Source of the DNA: Aphelocoma coerulescens
Lineage: Eukaryota; Chordata; Aves; Passeriformes; Corvidae
Direction: 5' to 3'
Assembly (NCBI RefSeq): GCF_041296385.1
Contig: NW_027184085.1
Coordinates: 53,969,109-54,033,108, forward strand
Length of the DNA stretch: 64,000 nt
Numbering within the stretch: position 1 is the stretch's first letter; each line of letters begins with the position of its first letter. Positions 25,891-38,534 of this stretch are shown here, piece by piece. Under the pieces are notes generated by a model. That model ran no database searches and had not been told where the DNA came from. It saw nothing but the letters and a program-made list of their open reading frames with translations. Position numbers and translations under genes: made by a program.

Positions 25891-28800
25891 CATGGAGATG
25901 CTGGTCACAGGCCCCTGTGGTCCAGGAGAGTTCAAAGTGCTTCATTCAAGACCACTGTTCACAAGGTTGTGAGATGATTTGCTTTAGTCATCCTGGTCAC
26001 AATCTGAGAATTTTAACTGAAATTTTCCTGAAAAAAAAAGTCCAATAACAATAATATTGTTCCACTTGGGCTGGTATTTAGACAAAAATAAGATTTCAAG
26101 GCTATTCATTAGAAAACTGGAGCTCATTAGACAACAGAGGTTCCTGGGAACAGACAGCTCTTTTGATAAGCTCAAGGGTAACTTAACTGCCTATTAATCA
26201 AGGCCAAGGCCTAACAAGAATTCCTTGATTGTAGAGTGGTCAAGCAGGGAGGAAGTGGAGGATGTGGGCTGCCACATACACCCAGTTTCATGTACAGTCT
26301 TGGGGTGTCCTGCTCCAAGGCTGATTAGTGTTTAATTTCAGGACTAAATAGACAAAGGCATCAGATTAGGCATTTGCTTAACAATCTTTCAATGACACTG
26401 CATCCCAACAAATACCATTCCGCTACTGAAGGCTTGAGCTATGGTCTTAAGACATTACTAGTGCTTTGGGTTTCATCTCTGCTAAAAAGGGGTTTAATCT
26501 GTGCTAAAAAAAGAAAAAATAAATTAATAAGGACTTATTTTTACAGGCTCCTAAATGGCTGTATATCGTATGAAGGCTGCAGAAATTAGACCCTTGAGAA
26601 GGTGTTAGAGAGATGCCCAGTGCTTCTCAAGAGAGATGCCCAAGCTAATGTACATTCGCTGATTTCCAACCTATATGGGAGACAAAAGCAATGTGAGCCA
26701 GCTACAATAAAAGAGGTACACACAGAAAAAAAAGGCAGGGTGCATGCAGATAGGATGCAGATTCCTTCTGCTCTGACCAAAAATACCCAAAGGGCCAGTG
26801 ACCAGTCAATGTAAATTAAGACAGAGGTCATCTTGGAAACACCATCTTTGTTTGGAATCAAGAAACAATGGGTGATGGTGTCAACAGCCATTGAGTGGGT
26901 GGATGTAGTCCAGTGACAGCCAAGGCTGGAAGTAACTCTCAGGTATTGTCCTGTCAGTAACAGCCCAGCCCCAAGTGCCCTCACAGTCTTGTCCTCTCCA
27001 TTTCACCTGCCTTAGCAAACTTCCTTTGACCTCCCTCAACCAGCCAACCACTGGCCTTGCTCTTTAGAGAAGAAAGCCTAAGCTGGGCCCCGGCCAAAAC
27101 CCAATAGCCAAACTCTGGCTTTCTGCTCCCCTCCTGGCTGCCAGCTGCCAAATGAAGTGTGTATGCAGTGACTTACTAGTTTCAATGCTTTGCTGAATTG
27201 CAGCCTATAACCACTGTCCCAAACCTCATGGTGCAAGCTGGCTCCCAGAGAGGTACAAGGCTGTAGAAACCTGGTTCCTATCTCCCTGTGACTTGATTTT
27301 CAGCCGATCAGGAGCAAAGCTTTCAAGTAACAGCACTTGGGAATGGGTCCAGGCTTCCCACTGAACCATTTTATTTTTGCACATAACCCTCCCCCAAAAA
27401 TAAACCAGTTGGTTGCAATGACAGCATGCTTTCTGTAAGAGTTTGTTGACAAAATCTGGGCCTTTATTCCAATACTGAAAGGTGAACTGAGTCAAGGGAG
27501 CCCTTAATCTTGTTAAGAGCTCAGAGGACTCTGAAACACTAATTGGCCTGTCTAGACCAGCTCTGTGTCTGGACACTGTTATTGCAGCCTCTCTTGCAAC
27601 TACTAAAATTAGAGCTTGGGACCACACACACATAAAAAAAATTTAATTTCTTTTCTTTACATTGCATACCCTATTTCCTGCTTGCAGCCTCTTTTCTTTC
27701 AGCTCTTAACAAAAAAAAAGAACACACTTCTCCATTTTGATTGGTTTTTGAATTGCTAAGTTTCTGTGCTTTGTAACTGCTAGGGTTGTGATTGCTTTAG
27801 AAGGAAAATACATAAATATGACACTAAAGAGCCAACTAAGGATTGAACGTTCTTGTCTGGCACAGATATCATTGTGCAACACAACCTTGAGGGAAGGGCC
27901 CTGCTGAGCTCCACAGCAAGGTTCAAGTTTATATCTCAAATTTGGGTAAAATCTGAAGAAAATCTCCAAATTTTAAAAAACTTGTGATTGAGACAGAATT
28001 TCCCGCAGACCACAGTCAGGGGGGACTCTATCTGGAGAAGAGGATGCCTCATCTATCCCTGTACACTGGTGCTTGCCTGATGCAGTGCTGCAACACTGGT
28101 GGGAAAAGCCAGGGTTTATCAGAAAGCAGATGACCAAGAAGAAGCCCACCAGCCCATGTGGACTGCCCAGGTGCCCCCTGCAGAAATCCCCACTGCTCCA
28201 ACACCACACACAAACCCCAAACATGGAGTAGTCAGGGAAGAAATTGATGTCTATCATTGCAGCAGGGCACCTGCACCCAGGTACAGGTGTCCAGCCCATT
28301 TGTCTCCAGTGGCAGGCAGCAGCAGTGCACTCATGCAGTAGCATCTCTAATGAGGCCAGAGGCACCCAAAGGCTGTTAATGAGTATCACACTTCTCAGAA
28401 ATGTCTCATAAGTCATTCTGGTGTTGCTATGAGAGGAAATTGCATGGCAATAAAGCAGAATTATTTGGTTCCTGTTAATTAACCACAAAGGTGGTAAACA
28501 TTAACTATCTTTGAGAATCATGTGATGCATACAGATGTTCAGGTTCCCCTCTCAGCTCAACACTGTTTCAGTTTTTTTCATTTGGAGGTTTCCAGAGGAA
28601 GGCTGTCTGAAGGATCCTGTAGGATATGACAGCACGCTGAGAGGGAGTTAAATGTCCAGCACAGGAAGGAAAAGCAGCAGCTATGCCTCCCTGCATCATT
28701 AATCACTGTCATATCCTTTGCCCTACAGCAGTTCAGGGAGTTGGTATGACAGTACTGGTTGCAGTAGCATTCACCTTTCCAGCAGAGCAGAAAATGAAAG

Positions 28801-29895
28801 GAAGATCCACACATTCCCCTGCATCTTCACTATGCATATGACCACAGCTTCACTGGGAGGTCCATGGTCTGCACGTGACACAGCCAAGTAACTTGAAAAC
28901 ATCTTCTGGTTAGAGGCTTAGGTTCAGCGTGGCTGTAGGGAGCATGCAAAGGGACCCACTGCTCCTCTGTAGCACACAGGAATGCCAAGGCCAGGTCTTC
29001 TCTTCATGCCTTGTTGATGACTGAGAGAATATTCCCTTGTATTCCTCTGCTGCAATAGACAAGACTGGTGCTGACAGATGCCTGAAACACATCACTGGCA
29101 GTCGTGTGACCTGTAGCCAGTCATACACTTGGGTACCATCTGTCAGTGGTCAGCCTGGTCATATGGACAGACCCACAAACCCCACATACATGCTGGCCAA
29201 ACAGCTGTGAAATCCTTATGAAACAGGTGACACCTACCACCAGCATGGATGTGACAACATTTACAGCACCTCTTCTGCCCGGATGTAGCAGCAGCTTGAG
29301 ATGTCTAATGGATAACACTAAGACTAGAAGGGAGACTCCTCTGTCCTGAGGCTCTGGCTGTGTGGTTCCTCAAGCCTTCCTGTCATTGCATGAATCACAG
29401 CCACCTCCAAGCTTATGGAAGAGGTAAGAGCGCATGTCTCATAAGATAGCCAGCTAGTTTTGTTTCTCTCTGTCTGCTCTAGGGCATCTCAGCCCTGTTT
29501 TTCAAATACTTTATTACAGATGCCTTCAAGAATCCTAAGTTTTTCCGGGATGTGACGACCATCTTCCTACTCATCCCTGCATATTTGCACATCTAAAAAT
29601 ATAATTGCTTTGAAAAATGTCAGCTGTACAACTTCTGCAGCATAAACATGGACTCTTCAGCATTATTTGTTCAGGCACAGAAATGCAATTGTATGTGCAT
29701 CTTTGGAAACTGAAGCTTGGGCGCATCTGTCTCCAGAGAACATCATGGTTCTGTTAAGCGAGCATCTAGGAAATCACAGATTACATGCTTGTTAAACTTG
29801 ACTCCATACCCACGCAAAACCACCCCTGACCTAAGCCAGCAATAAGAGATGAAGCACTATTGGTTTTGGGTAAGAAAATGAGACAGTGATGGTTT
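25891..29895. other. Intergenic stretch without recognised genes
   Basis: The first 200 bases may continue the repeat seen left of 24828. Minus-strand open frames at 27226-27633 (135 codons) and 27973-28488 (171 codons) have no family resemblance; the former runs through AATAAA-containing, non-coding-like sequence. A G-poor A run occurs at about 26030-26040. Nothing else is supported. Confidence 0.35.
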
Positions 29896-30705
29896 ATGGA
29901 TGCACTGCATTTGCAAGGCAAGTTTTTCATAGTGGAGGAAGGGGGGCAGTCTACAGGGGTGGCTTCTGTGAGAAGCTGCTAGAAGCTTCCCCCATGTTGA
30001 TGGAGCCAATGCCAGGCAGCTCCAAAATGGAGCCACTGCTGGTCAAGGCCAAGCCCATCAGCAGTGGCGATAGCTCCTCTGGGGTAACAGAAGGGTAAGA
30101 AGTTACTGTGTAGGACAGGAGAGCCAGGGAGAGGAGTGACAATATATGAGAGAAGCAACTCTGCAGACACCAAAGTCAGTGAAGAAGAATAAGAGACATT
30201 CTAGGGACCTGCAGTGAAGACCATGGTGAGGCAGGCTGTTCCCCTGTAGCCCACAGAGGTACACAGCAAAGCAGAGATCCACCTGCAGCTCCTTGAGAAA
30301 TCCAGGCCAGAGAAGGAGAAGAGTGTGAGGAGTCCTCCCCCCACAGAGAAAGGAGCAGCAGAGACAATGTGTGATGAACTAACTGCAGCCTTATCCAACT
30401 CCTTGCATTTCTGGGGGATGAGGTAGAGAAATTGGCCAGGAAAAAGGGAGCGATAGGGTGGAAGGTGATTTTTAGCAATTAGTTTTATTTCTCATTACCC
30501 TACTCTGATTTGATTGGTAATAAATCCAACTGATTTCTTCTCCAAGTTGGGTCTGTTTTGCCCGTGATGGTAATCAGTGAGTGATCTCTTCCCATACTTA
30601 TCTCAACCCACAAGAATTCTGTCCTCTGTCCAGCTGAAAAGCAGAATGACAGAACAGCTTTGACGAGAACCTGGTGTCCAGCCAGGGCCAACCCACCACA
30701 ATGGA
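29896..30705 (+). mobile_element. Solo LTR with perfect 5-bp target duplication (family A copy 3)
   Basis: The element proper is 29901-30700. It begins TGCACTGCATTTGC and ends ACCCACCACA. It is flanked by ATGGA at 29896-29900 and 30701-30705, an exact 5-bp duplication that supports an ERVL-like (class III) integration. AATAAA at 30519-30524 gives the plus orientation. Compared with 32236-33276 it lacks most of the 45-bp repeat units in the middle, so it is shorter (800 bp). It is the best-delimited copy of the family in the window and fixes the family's ends. No internal region remains. Confidence 0.9.
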
Positions 30706-32235
30706 CCTCAGAGGCAACCATACAACTGCATATTAAGAGACTCATCAACCCCCCAACCTAGGGACAGTCATGGGTGCAAGGGCAGAAAACAGTGCTGAGG
30801 CAGTGCTCTAGTGCTCTGAGGTGAACCTCACGGGAAGGATGTGAGGCTGTCCCAGGGATAAGATGATGTGAAGGCCTTGAGACACCTTGGGATGCAGGCC
30901 CAAACCTAGTTTGCTTTTCTCTTTCCATCATTTTTCCTTCATGCTGCTGACAGCTTCTTTACTGCACGGCTACAATGTCTCCAGACATCAGATCACCCAT
31001 TTCAGGGTCACAAGTGGAGCATGAAAGTAAGAACTGCACAGAGATCCTAATAGAGATAACACACTTGCTCTTCTGAAGCCAGTGAAGATGACCCAATGGC
31101 CCACATCCATTCTAGTTTTTGGAGCAGAGAGCACCATCAAGGCACTCACTTTAAGGACCCTGGGGCCAAATTTGTCTCTGCAGTGGTCCAGGGAGTGTGC
31201 AAAACAGGAAAGAGAGGGTATGTGAGCCCCACACCTTCCCAATAAGGCCATGAACAACTTTCAGTGTACAAACCGCATCATGTCTTTTTAAATCAGACCT
31301 GAAAAATGCATCACTGTTGAAGATCAAAGTGTGTGGCTTATGCATCTGGGTCCCTCACCCTGCAGGTAGTGCAGGAATGCGGAGGTTTGTAAAGCAGATT
31401 CAGAACTACTAAAATGTAGTATTTTACTTCCAGAAGAAAATATGCACAGCATGGTGAGAAGAAAAAAAAACTAGGGGCGGTCAGGAATTAAGAAGAAAAC
31501 AAGACAGGGAAGATGGTGAAGCTTAAAGAGAAAGAGAAACAAAGCATGACAGCTTTGGACACCACCTAGTCAAAAACAGTGTTTGTCATTGGCACTGGTT
31601 TGTAATTTGAATGTAATGCAAAGCAAAATGAAGAACTGAATCTTATACCCACACCCCTTTTCACACACTGCTTCCTGTGGTCAGCACGGTGTAGTCTGCC
31701 ACAGCCAGCTGCCAAAAGGCACTGGACTCCTACATGTTTGATCGGGAGATCAGAGCCAGGCTTGATGCAAGGACACCTGAATAGTGGCAGTCAGAACAAA
31801 CACTTCAGGACCACAGGAGCCTCTGGTGCATACAGACTTTTTTTGGTCTGTGACCAAGATTTTAGAAAGCAGCTAAACGTAATTACTTGTTACTTCTTGT
31901 ACTTGTTACTTCTCTACATTACTTTACAAAGCACCCGTGTGTGATGTCAACATTTTTAATGCAAATGTGTTAGTTCATTGATAACATACCAACTCAAGTA
32001 TATTTCATTCACCAACTTGCATTTAAGATGAAGAAAACTAAGAGCACCTGGCAAATTGTGCTAGTGGATACTGGCTGAGCCCTGTTGATTCCCTGGAAAC
32101 CCTCTGATGAAAAGGGTCCTGCCCACACAACACTGACCAGACTCATCTCTGGTGAAATACATACATTATTCATTTCCAGGAACTAACTGTATTTCAGATA
32201 AATTCTAGATGAAAAGCACTGAACCAAATCCCCAG
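30706..32235. other. Intergenic stretch without recognised genes
   Basis: No exon, RNA gene or classified repeat was seen. Open frames here are short and carry no recognisable motif. Confidence 0.4.
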
Positions 32236-33276
32236 TTAATGGGAATTATGTGTGAAAGTTTTGGTAGCAGGAGGCCTGCAGGGGTGGCTTCTGTGAGAAC
32301 CTGCTAGAAGCTGCCCCCCATGTCCAATACAGCCAATGCCAGCTGGCTCCAAGATGGACCTACCGCTGGCCAAAGGTAAGCCTATAAGCAACAGTGATAG
32401 CACTTCTGAGGTACCAGATTTAAGAAGACACCAAGGTCAGTAAAGAAGAAGGGGAAGGAGGTGCTCCAGGCACCAGAGCAGAGATTCCTCTGCAGCCTTT
32501 GGTAAAGACCACAATGTGGCTGGCTCTGCCTCTGCAACCCATGGGAGTTCACAGTAGAGCAGAACCTACAGAACCTGCAGTCTGTGGAGGACTTCATGCC
32601 CAGAGCAAGAGGATGCCCAAGGGAGGCTAAGACCACATGGGAAGCTCATTCTGGACAGGCTTCTGGCAGAACCAGTGGACCTATGGAGAGAGGAGCCTGT
32701 ACTGGCGCAGGTTTGCTGGCAGGACTTCTGACCCTCCACGGGACCCAGGCTGAAGCAGTCTGTGCCTGAAGAATGGCACCCCAAGCAGGGGACCAACACT
32801 GGAGCAGTTCATGAAGAACTGTTGCCCATGGGAAGAACCCACACTGAAGAAATTCATGAAGGACTGTCTCCCATGGGAGGTACCCCACGATGGAGAAAGG
32901 GAAGAGTGAGTGCTGCCCCTGCAAAGGAAGAAGTGGTACAGACAATGTGTGAGGAACTGACTGTAGGCCCCATTCCCCATCTTCCTGTGCCACTGGGGGC
33001 TAGGAGGTAAAGAAAATCAGGAGTGAAGATGTGCCAAAAAGAAGGGAGGGGTGGGGAAAGGTGTTTTAAGGTTTGTTCCTATTTCTTATTATCCTATTTG
33101 TGACTTTAACTGCCAATACATTAATTTCCCCAAGCTGATGTTATTTTGCCTATGACAGTAACAGCAGAGTGATTTCTCTGTCCTTAACTCACAAGACTTT
33201 TGTTATAATTTCTGTGCAGTTCAGAAGGGGGAGTGATAGAGTGGCTTTGGTGGCCAGCCAAGGTCAACTCACCACA
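32236..33276 (+). mobile_element. Near full-length solo LTR (family A copy 4)
   Basis: This plus-strand copy is colinear with 29901-30700 but retains more of the central 45-bp repeat units. Two adjacent units at about 32804-32893 share TTCATGAAG and CCATGGGA cores. Its right end ACTCACCACA matches the family end. The left end is degraded, beginning about 32236, and no target duplication is readable. One frame (32762-33010) stays open through the repeat units and beyond, as in the other copies. It accounts for the open frames here; none is a host gene. Confidence 0.82.
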
Positions 33277-36200
33277 CTTGGAAGCAAAACACACACCAAC
33301 CACTTTGTCCTCTACATACATACCACATACACACTTCTACATACCACATACACACTTACTCCTCATGACTTGCTTCCTCAAAGACATCTCCACATGCGTA
33401 TCTCCACATGTCCTGAAACACCAGTGTTTGCCTATGATCAGGCCCAATCAGCAGATACTGTCACCCAGACAAAAAGTTGTGAAAATGCACATTTCCCAAA
33501 AAAGCAAAAATATCTCCTCTACAGGAGTCTCCCATTCTGCAGACACCCAGGACAAGCACAGCAACCACAGAGTGTTAAATTTCAGTTTCATGCTTTAGCA
33601 CAGCCTGAAATTCTCTTTTCCTCTTTGTCCACTGCTGTCCTCAATGTCAAGAGCCTTGTAATACCCTCCTGCTCCCCAAAGAGTCTTGCTCCTGAGTGTC
33701 AGCAGAGGACGTTCAGCACAGAGAGATTCAGCAGCATTCCCTAGGAAAATGAAGGACCTCCTAAATAAAGATGCCATTCTCTAGAGAAAAACCACAACAG
33801 TGTCTCATAGGAAAAATGCAGGTCTGCTTGCTCCAGCCTGCTCTGCTATCCAAGGAAGAACAGAGGCTGTGAGCATGGAGGAGGTGACTGAGTTTGAGAC
33901 ATGTAAGGAAATTACACAACGTGTTGTCTTGACATGAGACCTGAAGTGCCTCAATACCAGAAAGTGCAGATGAGCATTCCCCTGTTTGTAGACATCATGC
34001 CAGCATACCTTCCTTTCTGAGACACAGAACATGCCATAGACCTAGGTGAACTCACAGAAACTTACTTTAAAAAAGAAAAACAGGTTTCTTCTAATACAAG
34101 TTCCAAAAGTAGCAGCTGCATCAGCTCTGGAGTGTTTTGATATTCTTTTCTCCAAAGAACTTACTAAAAATGAAGCAAAAATGAGTGCGAGGGAAGTAAC
34201 ATGGATGTTGTTTTGATTTCCAGAAGTGCTTTGTTACCAACATCCCCCCAGGGTGAGGGGAGATGAACTGTGGTTAAGATCTTTGTTCTCCTTTTTTTTC
34301 CCCTCACATTTTACTCAATTTCTCCTCTCATTTTTAACCAGACATGCTACACCAAGCATTCAAAAAACTCTGGGCAATTACATCTGTAGTACATCAGCCT
34401 GGGAGAGAAAAAGAAGCAGGTTTCCTCTGTGACTTATGCTTGCACAACACCAAGAACACCTATAAAATTATTAATTATTAACACCTATTAATTATTATAT
34501 GCACCTTTAATAGGCCAGTTACAAAAGCAAAATATTCCAGAAAGGCAGGCTGGAAGGAAAGGGAAAGGACAATTAAAGGCTGCTGCTCTGTTGCAGTGTC
34601 AGGGCCAGGTGTAACACTCTCAATTTCCATTGTAAGACACTGGCAAGTAACCTAAGTAACCTGGCATCCTACAGTAAAATCTGATGCTGCTATGGCTGGA
34701 GTTGTTGCCCCTAGCAGCTTCCTCATTTCTGCAACTGGATGCACTACTTCTTAATGCTGCACATGACTGACCATCTGAGCCACGGCTGCAGTAATATTAT
34801 CCTTGTAGCTATGCCTTTTACTGAATGACACATTTCAGTGGTCAGGAGACTTAACAGTGGTTTTGGGAGACAGAAGTTTGTCTTAGATATGCTCACAGAG
34901 GCATGGAGAGGTTAACTTGCGAGAATTAGCACAAGCCGCCGGATCTGGTTTCCTGCTCATTTTTTCCTTTTCCACTTCCTTTGTTCTTCCTCTTCTTTTT
35001 CCCTCTTATTTTCATGTTTCCTCACTCTCCATTACATGCCTATGAGGAAATGGAACCTGAGTGACTATTGTGTGCCAGAGTCCAAAGCCTGCCAAGAGCA
35101 GGTTTTTCATTGCTTAATGCTTTGCAATGCCACACTCAGGATGTCCAGCTACAGACCTCCATCCTACCTTGGGTCTCACCACTCAGTGGAGTTTCCTCCA
35201 GCCACGTGGCACATGCACTGGCACACAAAGATGGAAAGACAAAGCAAGCCCTGGAAACGCAGATTCATGGCTCCAAAGCCCTTGAACTGCAGACAGGTAA
35301 ACAGATCTTGAAAGCCATGTGGAGCTGGGGAGCATCACACCAGGACCATGTGTCACAGCTCCAGCTCACTCATCCAGATGGACACCATGATTTATGACCT
35401 GCCTAACTGGTCATCCTGTCAGGGATTACTGCTGGCCATATTTCCTACCCTGCTTCCCAGCTCTCCCAGCAGCTCAGAAAGAACTGAAAATGTAATTTGA
35501 TCAGCCTCCCAAACCTACTGCAGGTCTGACCCAGAGCACACCCTGAGTTCACCTCCAGCTCTGGGTGAAGCTCTTCCCTACTGCTGGCACGTTGCTCTCG
35601 CCTAACAGGTGACTGAAATCAGCACAAGCAAAGTACAAAAAAATAGATGCCTTCCGCCACAGGAGCTTTAAAGGTGACTAAAACAAGGCAAATTTTCATT
35701 GAATTCCCACTTGGATGTTCATGAGGATCATGGCATAGCATGAGCTCTCCAAAAATACAGTCGTTTTTAATGGCCTACACCTAAGTGGTACTGATTAATT
35801 CTCTTGAGGGCACCCAAATTTAGACCTGCCAACTTCCTCTCCCACATTCCTCCACACATACAAGGGGTGTGGCAAATGTATACTTACTTACGCATGGGTG
35901 GCATAGCTATTTGTCTATGTCTCCAGATCTTTTGCAAGAGAAACTATCTAAGGACTGCCTTTTGAAGCTTACATTGCATTTTCATTCTGTCCCTCCTCAG
36001 GCCACATTTTCTGACTTTCAGACGCAAGCAAACACACCTTCCTGAGTATCTTTAAGTGTTTCCTGCCCCTACCCCCTCCCCCCCATATTTGCCAAGAGCC
36101 ATCTATTGGCCAGTGTCCTATCCAGTGACATCTGGGAATAACACATCATATAGAAGTCTGCTGAAGCTTGAAATTCATGTGATTTTCAATTTCTCCACAC

Positions 36201-37860
36201 TCAACTTGCACATTTTTAACATCCACTCTGCAGCAGCCTGGGGGAGAGAAGTATGTTGCACTTGTGGTTGTGAGGAAGGTGGGTGGGAGTGAGGGTACAT
36301 GAAAAGCTGAGGCCCCCATGGCTGAGTGACTTTGTATATGGGACAGCTACAGCATTGTTGAGCTAAACAATGAGGCATTCCATAGTTTAAAAAAAAGAAA
36401 AAAAAAAAGACAAAAATAATAAGAAAACAGGGTGTGTTTTCTGGGTGTGTAGATTTTTTTTTCCCATCTAGAAGACGCACATTCCTCTGTACCATTTTTA
36501 TTATGTGCTGTCATGATGGTAATTACTACAGTCTTAGAATCAAGCACAGATCACATAAATTATATTACTGTCCAGTTATTTTAGGCATCCATACAACAAT
36601 CCTACAGCAACATTTTGGATGTCAAACTGCTGTATGCTCACTGTAAGCACACCAGGAGCAAGTGGCCATGCATGGCACCTGAGGAGGGGGGCACCTCTCC
36701 TTCCAGCTTAGAGTTTACCTACCCACACTCACCTATAGAAAGCTGTGGGTTTCTAACAATTTATTATCTGAGTGGGGTGTTTCCTGCCTTTGCTTGCACT
36801 GGCTTCTGCAAGAGCCACACGATGCTAGGCTGAGCTGGGGCCTTCAGGAGTTGGACTCTGAAGGTAGTCTGGGTTTCTTATCACTTTATCCTGGCAGACA
36901 GCAGGGTGTAAAGCAAGGTGCCTTGGCTGATGAGGAATTCCTGCTTTCTCTTGAGCCAGCAGCAGCAGCTGCACCTCTCCAAAGCAGCATAGGGCACATG
37001 TACCAGGTGTGTCTGTCAGCCACAAGGCACATGGACACAAGGGCAGCAGGGACCAGATGGAGGAAGCTGGAAGAAAATATGAAAGCCAACAGAACCACTA
37101 AGCGTTTGTGGTCCTGCTTCTCACCCACAGGCATCCTGGCTCCTCTAGTGATGCTACCAAAGAAAAAAAGGCGATGCTTATGGCATCAAAGAGGCAGTAG
37201 AAGAAGCAGGGAGAGTAGTATCCAAAGTGCTTCAGGTAGGCCAACCTACCACATCTGGAAAGAGCTAGGCAGGAGGTGACCTGCTGTCATGCAACTAAAG
37301 TTGAGCAAAGAGGATGCAACCACAGGGCCAGAAAACAGCTTACTAGTTCTGCTTCTGTACTATGCCATACACTTAATAAATTCCCAAAATAAAAATTACT
37401 TTCTCAGTTTCCACAAGCAAAGCAAGAGATCAGGGCACATCCCTTGTCATCCCATGTTGGGATGGGTTGGCACCTGTATCCAAGCCAAACTGTCTTTTGT
37501 TTTCTTTTTAAGGAAGAAGTGTATTTTTTATCCAGAACCTGCACTAAGCCTTCCCATCCTCTGCTCAGCTGTATCCCAGAGCAAAGCTTTCACAGGCTGG
37601 TAACCCAGCTACTAAAACCTGCAGAAACAGCCCATTCATGACACACGTGGCACCAGTATCCGAAAAACTTAACATTTCCTGTGTCCCATGCAGTGGGAGC
37701 TGGAGTCAGCAACCTCCAGAGTCCAACATGAAATCCCAGAGGAGGGCTGTGGCAGACCTGTTTTGCACTGTGGGGTGAGCATTGGTGCAGCATGTCGTGA
37801 AACAAAGGATGTCTCCAAAACACAGAAAAATGAACGAGATAGATGGGAACTTAAGGTTCC
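33277..37860. other. Intergenic stretch upstream of TXN
   Basis: A short near-perfect direct duplication of ACATACCACATACACACTT lies at about 33317-33357, and A-rich runs at 36388-36410. A 161-codon plus-strand open frame (36794-37279) shows no family resemblance and low-complexity features. No exon is called. Distal regulatory elements for TXN could lie here but none can be demonstrated. Confidence 0.35.
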
Positions 37861-38209
37861 ACCACAGAGTCCCCTCGGCCGGGAAGGGGCTAACCTGTTT
37901 CTGTGAGGAGTCTTTCCGGTCCTGGCTGAGACCCTCCATGAGGGGAGCTACGGGAGACGGTCAGTGTTTACGCCGGGCAAGCGCCGCTCGCGCCGCTGAG
38001 CCTTCTGCGCTGCAGAAAGGCCCGCATCCCACAGAGAAACGGCGCCACTCCGTGCTTTTGGTGGTGGGAAGGAAAACAACAAGGGAAAAAAACGAAAAAG
38101 AAAAAAATATTCCCGTGATTTATTCCCGCCTTCCAGCTTTGCAGCAGCAGCCGCGCTCTGCCCGCATTACGGGAAACACCAGCTCCCCTTCTCGCAAGGC
38201 GAGCAAAAC

Positions 38210-38218
38210 GCCGCGTCA
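38210..38218 (-). promoter_or_regulatory. Candidate antioxidant response element (NRF2/small MAF)
   Basis: On the minus strand the sequence reads TGACGCGGC, an exact match to the TGACNNNGC core. It is followed by G and then TTTT, which also fits the extended consensus (GCR then four A/T). The one departure is C rather than A/G just before TGAC. It lies about 340 bases upstream of the estimated TXN start. Mammalian TXN is a well-known NRF2 target through such elements, so the placement is biologically sensible, but binding here is inferred. Confidence 0.55.
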
Positions 38219-38232
38219 GACAGAGTTGCTCC

Positions 38233-38249
38233 GGGGGGGGGGGGGGGGG
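38233..38249 (+). repeat. 17-base G run in TXN promoter
   Basis: Seventeen consecutive Gs are followed at once by CGAGGAGGGGGAGG. The run and the following G blocks can in principle form a G-quadruplex on the plus strand. It lies 14 bases from the antioxidant-response-like element. Homopolymer length may be affected by sequencing error. Confidence 0.85.
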
Positions 38250-38486
38250 CGAGGAGGGGGAGGCCGAGCACTTCCTGCTCATCGTTACACAGCACTTTTT
38301 CAGCCTTCCTGGGCTTTTCTTTCTTCCGCTGCTGCTGCCGCTTCTCCCTGGCAGCCGGCGGGGACGCACTCTCTCCTCCCGGCGATGCTCAGCCCGCGCC
38401 CCTCGCCGCGTCCCCTCACCAGGGCCCCCGGCGACCCCGGCCCCAGGGGCGCCGCGGGCGGGGGGGCGCGGGGAGCACAGGAGGCT

Positions 38487-38494
38487 GGGCGGGG
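38487..38494 (+). promoter_or_regulatory. GC box (SP1-type) GGGCGGGG
   Basis: An exact GC-box core lies about 35 bases upstream of the TATA-like element and just 5' of the NRF1-type palindrome. It is typical of CpG-island promoters and consistent with SP/KLF binding at TXN. Confidence 0.5.
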
Positions 38495-38497
38495 CCC

Positions 38498-38507
38498 GCG
38501 CATGCGC
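38498..38507. promoter_or_regulatory. NRF1-type palindrome GCGCATGCGC
   Basis: This is an exact match to the palindromic core of nuclear respiratory factor 1 sites, about 60 bases upstream of the estimated TXN start. NRF1 (a different protein from NFE2L1/NRF2) commonly binds such CpG-island promoters. Occupancy is inferred. Confidence 0.5.
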
Positions 38508-38526
38508 AGCGCGGCGCGGCGCTGGG

Positions 38527-38534
38527 GATAAAAG
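38527..38534 (+). promoter_or_regulatory. TXN: TATA-like box GATAAAAG of TXN
   Basis: The element stands alone in GC-rich DNA, 133 bases before the start codon. It predicts transcription starting near 38557 and a 5' untranslated region of about 110 bases. The exact start is an estimate. Confidence 0.5.

Noticed and set aside
27226..27633. 135-codon minus-strand open frame
   Set aside because: It passes through AATAAA-containing, non-coding-looking sequence and has no family match.
27973..28488. 171-codon minus-strand open frame
   Set aside because: Cys/Trp/His-rich chance-like composition, no motif, no promoter or splice context.
37782..38531. 249-codon plus-strand open frame upstream of TXN
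   Set aside because: Same GC-island artefact; it ends at the TXN core promoter and has no family resemblance.
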